Positions 1-6,014 of a stretch of DNA of 27,785 bases are shown here, piece after piece. This DNA is from JBBDWZ01 sp050732575 (GTDB taxonomy: Bacteria; Gemmatimonadota; Gemmatimonadetes; Longimicrobiales; RSA9). A model generated the notes under the pieces. That model saw only the letters and a list, made by a program, of their open reading frames with translations, searched no databases and was not told the origin of the DNA. Position numbers and translations under genes: made by a program. Location: positions 1 to 27,785 of the forward strand of contig JBOHRF010000037.1 of the NCBI GenBank assembly GCA_050732575.1. Reading direction: 5' to 3'. Numbering within the stretch: the stretch's first letter is position 1; each line of letters opens with the position of its first letter.

Positions 1-534
1 CTTCACCGCGGCTCCATTGAAGCGGTAACTCACTGGGCTGGCGGCGCAACCGGCTGCGAACGACTTCCGCGGTGACTTCACCGCGGCTCCATTGAAGCAC
101 GCCCGCCAAGAGCGCGCAGAAACTGTCGCCCATACTTCCGCGGTGACTTCACCGCGGCTCCATTGAAGCTAGACGCGCTTGCCCGTGACTACGGCAGGCG
201 CGGGCGCACTTCCGCGGTGACTTCACCGCGGCTCCATTGAAGCGACGTGGACGCGCCTACCGTGAATCCGGGTTTCGTGCGACTTCCGCGGTGACTTCAC
301 CGCGGCTCCATTGAAGCGATACGACCAAGAGGGCGTATGACGGATGAAGACTACTTCCGCGGTGACTTCACCGCGGCTCCATTGAAGCGCTGGCATTTTC
401 ATTGCGTGGCTCGTGTGGTTCATTCACAAGACTTCCGCGGTGACTTCACCGCGGCTCCATTGAAGCCCAAACTTGGAAACCGCGCGGTCTGCGTGCTGCG
501 GAACTTCCGCGGTGACTTCACCGCGGCTCCATTG
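1..534 (+). CRISPR. CRISPR array, leader-distal end, 7 spacers
   Basis: Six complete identical 36-bp repeats lie at 63-98, 134-169, 208-243, 282-317, 353-388 and 431-466. A seventh is cut by the window start (1-23), and a degenerate last one (503-534) lacks the final AAGC. The repeat begins ACTTCCGCGG and ends CCATTGAAGC. Spacers are 39, 35, 38, 38, 35, 42 and 36 bp. Each repeat holds a 9-bp perfect inverted repeat (CCGCGGTGA, CT, TCACCGCGG), so its RNA would form a hairpin. The ATTGAAGC end resembles the common AUUGAAA(C/G) crRNA 5' handle, and the degenerate copy is at the right. Both point to plus-strand transcription with leader and cas genes to the left, outside the window. Subtype cannot be assigned without cas genes. 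No cas gene is present to the right. Confidence 0.97.
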
Positions 535-553
535 CGGACCGCGCGCGGTCCGC
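534..553. repeat. 20-bp perfect palindrome closing the CRISPR array
   Basis: The half-site GCGGACCGCG is followed directly by its reverse complement CGCGGTCCGC. It begins exactly where the last repeat stops matching the consensus. As RNA it would form a very stable hairpin, but no T-run follows, so a classical intrinsic terminator is not clear. It may end or protect the array transcript. Confidence 0.7.
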
Positions 554-931
554 TCTCGCGCGGAGCGGATGTTTGACAAGGATTACGGCACAGACACGAG
601 CAGTTGGACCTCTCCTGATCAATTGCGTTTGGCGTTGCCAGAAACCGAGAGCGGTAGAGCACAACCGGGGAGCTGACCAGATCGCGCGCGCTGGCGTGTC
701 ACACGCGCACGCGCGGTGCTCAGCACTCATGGCGACTGTAGATCGCCAGGTTACGATCAGACGCAGCACTTCGTTTGCGGATTGGTTTGCTCGAAGCCAC
801 GCACCACCCTGGCACCCAGGCCGTGGCCCGTGGCCCGACAGGCGTGACGATATTCACCAGAGCGGCCGCGAGCACGGACGAAAGTCGGCGCGTTGATGCC
901 AGGACCGAGGTCACCGCGCAGGCGGGCGCCG
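554..931. other. Gene-poor spacer between CRISPR array and hydrolase
   Basis: About 380 bp with no convincing gene. Short open frames exist on both strands, but none has a recognisable domain or a good ribosome binding site. No further repeat copies are seen. It may hold the 3' untranslated region of the hydrolase gene, which ends at 932 on the minus strand. Confidence 0.5.
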
Positions 932-2164
932 CTACTCCCGCCAGGGCTTGCTCGATACCATCGCCGTCACCTCGGGCGCCGATTTGCCTGCTTCGTTCAC
1001 GAGCTTCTTCAGGTTCGCCCAATCGCCTTTGTGGCACCCTTCGAAGAAGGCACGCAGATAGGAACGGGTCGTCGCCAGAGTCTTCGCTTTGTTGGCAAGC
1101 CCATCCGGCGGGCGAGCGCGGTCCCAGTAGACCTCGTCGGAAAAATCGATGTGCTCGGCGCCGGAGTTGGCGATCGTCACCCTGATGGCGCCGCCGGCGA
1201 TGCTCTTCATTTGAGCATCCCAGGCCGTCATCATCGCGGCGATCTCCTCGTCGTACTGCGCCATTGTGCGGTTCACGCGCTCGAGTTGCTGCACAGTTGG
1301 CGGCGGCGGGAGGGGATTCAGGATCCAGAGGAAAGGCTGCCTGCCGGTGTCGTTGTCCCGGATCGGGATTACCGCGTTCGGTCCGGCGGTACCGTCGAGG
1401 TTGACGCCGCCGCAAACTCGCCCATCGATGATCCGCACGGCGCCGGCGGCCTGGCCGCCTCGGGAATGACCGACCGCGCCCACCCCGCGCGCAAGGTCGA
1501 GACGGCGTGCCAAGGGCCCGTTCCCGCGGTCGAGCAGCGTAAGTTGGTCGATCACGAAACTCATGTCGCGCGCCATGTGCGCCACGCGTTCGGTGTAGAA
1601 ACGCACCCTCTCCTCGCCGTTTCTCGGAGCAGGCCACCCGCGGTCGGCGGGCGCCAGGCTGCCCAGCACGCGACCATCAGGGAACTGTACGGAGCGCGCA
1701 TTGTAGGGACCGTCGATGGCCGCGACGACATAGCCGTGGCTCGCCAGGTCTTCGATGAGGGCATGGTACGTGAGCACCTTCATGCCCCCGCCCGCCGCGA
1801 ACAGCACAACTGGAAAGCGCTGGCGACCCTTCAAGAGCGCGGCGTGCTCACGGCTGTAGGCGCGCATCGCCTTGATGCGCGCTACCTGCTCGTCGTTCCA
1901 CGGCGGACGCATCTGGTCGGCATCAGGCACATACGGCGCGCGCGCGCCCGTGGCATTGGGGTCGGCCGGATAAAAGAGATGCACCATCAGTTCGCGCTTG
2001 TCATCAGGCGCCTTCGTCTCGAGTTCGGCGCGCGCGCTGTCCTTCCAGTGAAAGCTCATCCGGCCCGTCTTGTGTGCGCCCGTCGGTGCCGGCAGTGGCT
2101 CCCTGCCGGACTGCGCCGCTTGCATGGTGAATGCGAGGGCCAGCAGGGCGTTGGAGATCGTCAT
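932..2164 (-). CDS. Secreted PAF-acetylhydrolase-like alpha/beta hydrolase
   Basis: A 410-residue protein of the alpha/beta-hydrolase fold, closest in pattern to bacterial platelet-activating-factor acetylhydrolase/dienelactone-hydrolase-like enzymes. Residues 1-18 look like a short secretion signal (MTISNALLALAFTMQAA), though it lacks an early positive charge. The oxyanion-side strand is PVVLFAAGGG (118-127), and DLASHGYVVAAID (139-151) is typical of the family. The nucleophile elbow GHSRGG places Ser234. Asp257 (GGVNLDG) and His338 (GAEHID) complete a plausible triad. The substrate is unknown, most likely an ester. The start at 2164 is chosen because AAAGGAG lies 7 nt upstream. An in-frame ATG at 2224 has no such site and would bury the signal. 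It is transcribed alone, from a promoter with two operator-like palindromes about 120-170 bp upstream. Confidence 0.85.
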   Translation of the reverse strand: MTISNALLALAFTMQAAQSGREPLPAPTGAHKTGRMSFHWKDSARAELETKAPDDKRELMVHLFYPADPNATGARAPYVPDADQMRPPWNDEQVARIKAMRAYSREHAALLKGRQRFPVVLFAAGGGMKVLTYHALIEDLASHGYVVAAIDGPYNARSVQFPDGRVLGSLAPADRGWPAPRNGEERVRFYTERVAHMARDMSFVIDQLTLLDRGNGPLARRLDLARGVGAVGHSRGGQAAGAVRIIDGRVCGGVNLDGTAGPNAVIPIRDNDTGRQPFLWILNPLPPPPTVQQLERVNRTMAQYDEEIAAMMTAWDAQMKSIAGGAIRVTIANSGAEHIDFSDEVYWDRARPPDGLANKAKTLATTRSYLRAFFEGCHKGDWANLKKLVNEAGKSAPEVTAMVSSKPWRE

Positions 2165-2280
2165 GGTGGGCTCCTTTGGAAATGGCCGACCCGAATGCGC
2201 CACCTGCAACAAGTGCAAGACCATCAGGTCGAGCGTCCCGGCCGTGAGGTGTGCTGGTTGTCGCCCGGCGTCCTTTCTTT

Positions 2281-2333
2281 ACTAGACAGCCTAGTGAAAA
2301 GAAGATAATGTCGACTTCACTAGACAGTCAAGT
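2281..2333 (-). promoter_or_regulatory. Promoter with two operator-like palindromes upstream of the hydrolase
   Basis: Two 15-bp sites, ACTAGACAGCCTAGT (2281-2295) and ACTAGACAGTCAAGT (2319-2333), each differ by one base from the ideal palindrome ACTAGACAGTCTAGT. Their centres are 38 bp apart. On the minus strand a possible -35 (TTGACT, 2331-2326) lies inside the right-hand site. A possible -10 (CATTAT, 2310-2305; or TTATCT, 2308-2303) follows after 15-17 bp. The left-hand site then covers the likely transcription start. This layout is what a dimeric repressor, for example TetR-type, would use. No regulator gene is visible in the window. Confidence 0.65.
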
Positions 2334-2569
2334 AATGAGACCGAATAAGCAGGATCAACGCCCGTCACGTGGACGGTGGGCATACCGCGGGCCTCCTGGC
2401 ACCTGAACTCCACATGATGGCAGGCGGCTCGCCCCGCACCATTTGCGGCCGCATGGCGTGACAGATTCGCGCTCACGGGAATGGTGCGCAGCGCTGGATG
2501 GGTTACGGACCTGACCACATCACCGGGATACGAATGGCAGACTGCGGATCTCCAGAAGTTGTCGCTTGA
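2334..2569. other. Intergenic stretch without a recognisable gene
   Basis: About 235 bp between the hydrolase promoter and the antiporter relic. No open frame with a domain, no repeat and no RNA gene was recognised. Confidence 0.4.
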
Positions 2570-3060
2570 GGCGATCAAGACCTGAGCTCGCTCTTTCTGG
2601 TCCTGATGGGACTCATTCTGCTAGCCGCGGACGGCGAGGCATTGGTGTCCGGCGCGACGCGGCTGGCGCGGATCGTCGATCGTTACGAGGCAAGCTTCTT
2701 TCTGATCAGGCTGATCGCTTTCACTGCTTATTCCGTCCACATCGCACGTCGCGACGCGACTGCAGCTGAGCAATCTTCGCTGGCACAGCAGGCGCTTGAC
2801 CATGCACCGGCCAAGGAACGGGGTGTCTTGTATTCGCTCGCAGTCCTTGCGGTCGGACTGGCACTGCTGATTGCAGGCGGCAATCTGCTGGTCACTGGAG
2901 CCGTACGCCCGCCCAAGCACTCGGCGTGAGTGAACGCATGATCGGACTGACGGTAGTCGCGATTGGCACGGGTACCCGGAAATCGCCGCAACGGTATTGA
3001 TGGTGGGGGGATGGCTTCGATCATGGGCGAGCGCTCGCGCTCGGCGCAAGCATTCCGTTT
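2570..3060 (+). pseudogene. Decayed Na+/Ca2+ antiporter (CaCA family, YrbG-like)
   Basis: Fragments of one CaCA-family membrane antiporter run in order but in changing frames. From 2572 the frame reads DLSSLFLVLMGLILLAADGE, then LVSGATRLAR, which is the first-repeat start. It then jumps to SFFLIRLIAFTAYSVHIARR, a segment normally about 80-90 residues later. After GGNLLVTGAV the frame shifts near 2905, continuing as ALGVSERMIGLTVVAIGTGT. It shifts again near 2973 (PEIAATVLMVGG), rebuilding the family's GTSxPE motif, and a third time near 3025 (RALALGASI). Intact members are about 310-360 residues. Here the first GTSxPE segment and the C-terminus are missing. The gene is not functional. The longest open piece (2606-2929, 107 codons) could make only a stub. 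Confidence 0.8.
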
Positions 3061-3108
3061 TGAAACTTGCCGCCATATGCCGGTCCGCGGGGCCTCGGCG
3101 GCCAAGTG

Positions 3109-3549
3109 TCAGCGTGCGCGCAGCGGATCCTCGGTCACGAGCTCGGGAAAGAGGGAAAAATCGCGGTCGCGCGTTAACAACTTCGTGACGCCGTGTGCCA
3201 CACAAATGGCTGCCACACGAGCATCATGTACGATCGGCCCGCGCACTCGTGCGCGGCGCGCAAATCCGGCCAGCAACTCCGTGAAGCCCGCCGTCTCGGC
3301 CAGCAACTGCACGCCGGGCGCAGCAAACCACGCTTCCAACTGTAACCACGCTTGCTCCGGTGTGCTCGCCGCTGATTTCCAGATGCGCACATTGCTCACG
3401 ACACTGAAAAACTCGTAGATGCACGGCCAGGGAATGGCCCATGGGCTGCCGCTCTCGGCAAACCGCCGTAGCAGGTCGAGGGCCGCTGGGTGTTCGCGCG
3501 CTTCACGGCGGTGTGCATAAACCAGCAGATTCGTATCGAGGGCGATCAA
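3109..3549 (-). CDS. vapC: VapC-like PIN-domain toxin RNase
   Basis: A 146-residue PIN-domain protein. The N-terminal strand IALDTNLLVYA carries the first acidic residue (Asp5). Further conserved acids are Glu46 (CIYEFFSVV), Asp109 (IVHDARVAA) and Asp128 or Asp130 (LLTRDRDF). Together they form the Mg2+-binding site of VapC ribonucleases, which cleave tRNA or rRNA. Length is normal for the family. The likely start is TTG at 3549, overlapping the antitoxin stop as TTGA, so translation is probably coupled. No better ATG or GTG precedes the essential LDTN strand. Its partner is the antitoxin encoded directly upstream. Confidence 0.9.
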   Translation of the reverse strand: MIALDTNLLVYAHRREAREHPAALDLLRRFAESGSPWAIPWPCIYEFFSVVSNVRIWKSAASTPEQAWLQLEAWFAAPGVQLLAETAGFTELLAGFARRARVRGPIVHDARVAAICVAHGVTKLLTRDRDFSLFPELVTEDPLRAR

Positions 3550-3791
3550 TCAGGCCCGCCGCCGTAGATGTGTTCCCTCAGGTCCTGCCACGTTAGGGAT
3601 TCCAGCGGGTTCGGCCCGCCCGCACGGCCTACGCTACGATCCGGCAGCCGATAGCGGGCGGGCGCCGCATCATCCTGAAGCACGCGTCGCAACCCCTCTT
3701 CGATGAGGGCACGCAACGGCTTGCCGCTTTGCCGGGCGTACCGTTTGGCGCGCACCAGCAGCGCGTCCGAGATCTCCACGGTCGTCTTCAT
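3546..3791 (-). CDS. vapB: VapB-like antitoxin
   Basis: An 81-residue antitoxin of the VapB type. The N-terminal MKTTVEISDALLVRAKRYAR matches the ribbon-helix-helix DNA-binding pattern: one strand, then a helix, then a second helix around residues 26-38 (LRALIEEGLRRVL). The C-terminal part (about 45-81, proline- and glycine-rich, ending WQDLREHIYGGGPD) would wrap the toxin and block its active site. It is the first gene of the pair and overlaps the toxin gene by 4 bp. An inverted repeat just upstream is a likely autoregulatory operator. The start ATG at 3791 gives the family's usual N-terminus. Confidence 0.9.
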   Translation of the reverse strand: MKTTVEISDALLVRAKRYARQSGKPLRALIEEGLRRVLQDDAAPARYRLPDRSVGRAGGPNPLESLTWQDLREHIYGGGPD

Positions 3792-3793
3792 GA

Positions 3794-3822
3794 CCCATAT
3801 TAACCATACCTCGCGATATGGG
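3794..3822 (-). promoter_or_regulatory. Probable vapBC autoregulatory operator
   Basis: A perfect 7-bp inverted repeat, CCCATAT (3794-3800) and ATATGGG (3816-3822), is separated by 15 bp and ends 2 bp before the vapB start codon. A third related word (CCATACC, 3804-3810) sits between the arms. VapBC complexes usually bind such repeats over their own promoter. Confidence 0.6.
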
Positions 3823-3831
3823 CAAGCCAGC

Positions 3832-4302
3832 TTACAACTCGATCAGGTGGACGATCTCTTCGGCGAAGTTGTTCCACTCCAGAATGGCAATGGAGGGCTT
3901 CAGCCGGAAGCGAGCCGGCCCGGCTGCGCCCGGGTTCACGATGAGCGTGCCGTCCGTGCGGCCGACGTAGGGCTTGTGCGTGTGACCATAGACAATGATC
4001 TGGGCCGAGGGATGCGTGTGGCGCAGAAGTGCGGGCGTGAGCGAGCCCAGTCGGTGGCCGTGCGTGATGACCACGCGCCGGCCGAGCAGCTCGAGCTCCT
4101 GCACCTCGGGCAGCGTATTGAGGAGAGGGAAGGTGTCCGTGTTGCCGATCACGGCATGCACGGGGGCCAGCGTCTCGAGTTGCGTCAGGACGTCCTGATC
4201 GCCCACATCGCCCGCGTGCAGGATCAACTGTACAGCACGAAAGTGATCGAAGATCTGGGGGCGCAGCTGGCCGTGCGTGTCACTGATCAGCCCGATGCGC
4301 AT
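3832..4302 (-). CDS. YfcE/MJ0936-type metallophosphoesterase
   Basis: A 156-residue calcineurin-like phosphoesterase with all metal-binding motifs in order: DTH (residues 8-10, ISDTHG), GDVGD (31-35 region), GNTD, HGH and GHTH. Members hydrolyse phosphodiesters or phosphomonoesters with Mn2+ or similar metals, and their cellular substrates are mostly unknown. The start at 4302 is chosen because the fold begins at once with MRIGLISDTHG. An open frame extending upstream to 4458 overlaps ubiX and adds no family sequence. The gene starts 1 bp after the ubiX stop and closes the quinone operon. Whether it has a role in quinone synthesis is unknown. Confidence 0.9.
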   Translation of the reverse strand: MRIGLISDTHGQLRPQIFDHFRAVQLILHAGDVGDQDVLTQLETLAPVHAVIGNTDTFPLLNTLPEVQELELLGRRVVITHGHRLGSLTPALLRHTHPSAQIIVYGHTHKPYVGRTDGTLIVNPGAAGPARFRLKPSIAILEWNNFAEEIVHLIEL

Positions 4303-4303
4303 G

Positions 4304-4894
4304 TCACGCCGGCTCGCCGCTCTGCCAGCGTGGGCCCAACTGCACGCCGGCATCGAGATGCGCCAGAATGCGCCCCACCACGAAGTCGACCAGTTCGGCA
4401 ATGCGCGTGGGTCGATGGTAAAAACCGGGCGCGGCCGGCAGGATGAGCGCGCCCGCATGGGTGAGGCGCGTCATGTTTTCCAGGTGAATCAGGGAGTAGG
4501 GTGTTTCGCGCGGCACCAGGATCAGTTTGCGACGTTCCTTCAACACCACGTCAGCCGCGCGCTCGATCAGCGAGCGCGTTGTACCCTGCGCAATGCTGGC
4601 CAGCGTGCCCATCGAGCACGGGCAGATCACCATGCCGCGCGTGGCCGTCGAACCTGAGGCTGGTGTCGCCCCGCGATCGTGATCGCCGTACACGGTCACA
4701 CGGGACCAGTCACCTGTGCGCGCGCGTAGATCGGCTTCGTTCTGGATCTCCAGCTCTTCCTGTAACAGCCGCCAGCCGGTTTCGGAGATGATGAGTTGCA
4801 CGGGCAGATGAGCGCCGTTCAGCAGCTCGAGCAGACGCACGGCGTAAACCGCACCCGATGCGCCCGTCACGGCCAGCGTTACGGGCGCGCTCAT
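4304..4894 (-). CDS. ubiX: UbiX-type flavin prenyltransferase
   Basis: A 196-residue flavoprotein that attaches a dimethylallyl group to FMN, giving the prenylated FMN needed by UbiD decarboxylases. Visible motifs are GASGA (11-15, flavin-phosphate loop), ICPCSMGTLA (90-99) with the conserved PCS, LVPRETPYS (126-134) and PAAPGFYHRP (153-162). Length is normal. It lies between ubiA and the phosphoesterase in the same operon as ubiD, so cofactor maker and cofactor user are co-transcribed. In bacteria making menaquinone by the futalosine route this protein corresponds to MqnM. That pathway assignment is inference. Confidence 0.95.
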   Translation of the reverse strand: MSAPVTLAVTGASGAVYAVRLLELLNGAHLPVQLIISETGWRLLQEELEIQNEADLRARTGDWSRVTVYGDHDRGATPASGSTATRGMVICPCSMGTLASIAQGTTRSLIERAADVVLKERRKLILVPRETPYSLIHLENMTRLTHAGALILPAAPGFYHRPTRIAELVDFVVGRILAHLDAGVQLGPRWQSGEPA

Positions 4895-4933
4895 TGGCCC
4901 GGGCTCCGGGCCTCCTGCCTCGCTGCGCGCGGA

Positions 4934-5914
4934 TCAGGCAAGCAGGATCCGGTCGAGCAGCGCAAACAGGAAGAACGAGGTAGACACCCAAACGTTCACG
5001 CGAAAAAATGCGCGATCGATGCTCTGCACATCGGGCGCCAGCTCCGGATGTGACGGCAGCTCGGCCAGGTCCGTTCGTTTCCCGGGCGTCACGACCGTGT
5101 GTTCGTAGTACAGCAGTCCGCCCATCAATGCCACAGCCAGGGCAAACAGCCAGTGCACGGGAAACGCCCGCAGAACTACAATGGCCAGGAAACAAAGCAC
5201 GGACGCCGTATGCACTGCGCGGGCAACCAGCAGCGCCCTGCGCACACCCAGCCATGCGGGCACGGAGTGCAGTCGCTGCGCGCGATCGACTTCAATGTCC
5301 TGCAGCGCGTATACGATGTCGAATCCGGCCACCCAAAGCATCACGGCCACAGCCAGAAGCGGCAACGCCCACACAGGCTCGCTCCACTGTCCGGCAATGG
5401 CCAGGTAAGCGCCCACCGGCGCAATACCCAGTGACAGCCCGAGTACGGCGTGCGCCAGGGCACTGAATCGCTTCGTGTACGAGTAGAAGAACGTCCAGGC
5501 CAACGCCACGGGCGAAAGCCAGCCGCACACCGGGTTCAGCTGAAACGCTGCGAACACGAATACCAACGCAGCCGCCGCAACGGCTGCAACTGCCTGCAGC
5601 AAGCTGAGTCGGCCGGCAGGCAGCTCACGCCGCTGCGTGCGTGGATTGAGTGCATCCAGGTGGCGGTCCACAATGCGGTTGAAACCCATGGCCGCAAAGC
5701 GCGCTGCCGTAAAGGCTACCACAATCCAGAAAATGGCCGCCCCGCTCACGTTGCCGGCAAACCGATAAGAGGCCAGGATGGCGCCCACCCCGGCAAAAGG
5801 CAGGGCAAAAAGCGTGTGCGGCAGCCGGACAAAGCTGGCCAGGCGCGCGGCCATCGAGGCACCACGCATATTCTGGCCCTCGCGCGTCAGGGTAGGTAGT
5901 GCTGTGTGCTGCAT
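4934..5914 (-). CDS. ubiA: UbiA-family prenyltransferase (UbiA/MqnP-like)
   Basis: A 326-residue integral membrane prenyltransferase that joins a polyprenyl chain to an aromatic acid. The first Asp-rich motif is NRIVDRHLDALNPRT (residues 79-93; Asp83, Asp87). The second is FDIVYALQDIEVDRAQ (198-213; Asp199, Asp206, Asp210). Both bind Mg2+-diphosphate. Eight or nine hydrophobic helices surround them. In this context the substrate is either 4-hydroxybenzoate or, more likely without ubiquinone hydroxylase genes nearby, the 1,4-dihydroxy-6-naphthoate of the futalosine menaquinone route (MqnP). The start at 5914 has GGAG 7 nt upstream. An internal ATG at 5869 also has GAGGG in front and is possible. 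Confidence 0.9.
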   Translation of the reverse strand: MQHTALPTLTREGQNMRGASMAARLASFVRLPHTLFALPFAGVGAILASYRFAGNVSGAAIFWIVVAFTAARFAAMGFNRIVDRHLDALNPRTQRRELPAGRLSLLQAVAAVAAAALVFVFAAFQLNPVCGWLSPVALAWTFFYSYTKRFSALAHAVLGLSLGIAPVGAYLAIAGQWSEPVWALPLLAVAVMLWVAGFDIVYALQDIEVDRAQRLHSVPAWLGVRRALLVARAVHTASVLCFLAIVVLRAFPVHWLFALAVALMGGLLYYEHTVVTPGKRTDLAELPSHPELAPDVQSIDRAFFRVNVWVSTSFFLFALLDRILLA

Positions 5915-5934
5915 GAGATCGCTCCGGTTCCCGA

Positions 5935-6012
5935 CCGACCATCAACAAACGAAACAAACCAATAAACGAAGTAACGGACGTTTACGTTCAATCCGTTCAT
6001 CCGTTCGCCAGT
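5935..6012 (-). repeat. Short-word repeats and weak hairpin between ubiD and ubiA
   Basis: The 100-bp spacer contains AAAC/AAACGAA-type words (5945-5970) and a tandem ATCCGTTC ATCCGTTC (5991-6006). Inverted arms AACGGA (5973-5978) and TCCGTT (5992-5997), read on the minus strand, are followed by a T-rich stretch. This could act as a weak partial terminator inside the operon. Confidence 0.35.
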
Positions 6013-6014
6013 CA

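Noticed and set aside
337..576. Open frames across the CRISPR array on both strands
   Set aside because: They consist of translated repeats (FRGDFTAAPL and similar) and have no independent support.
573..601. TTGACA as a -35 for a gene right of the CRISPR array
   Set aside because: No -10 at suitable spacing and no gene downstream on that strand.
893..2308. A 471-codon plus-strand frame opposite the hydrolase
   Set aside because: It is the antisense shadow of a gene with a full catalytic triad and ribosome binding site. It shows no domain of its own.
2291..2578. A 95-codon minus-strand frame that could have been a regulator for the operator pair
   Set aside because: It has no helix-turn-helix pattern and runs through the promoter itself.
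4303..4458. Upstream extension of the metallophosphoesterase
   Set aside because: It overlaps ubiX and adds Trp/Arg-rich sequence unlike the family. The fold starts right at Met 4302.
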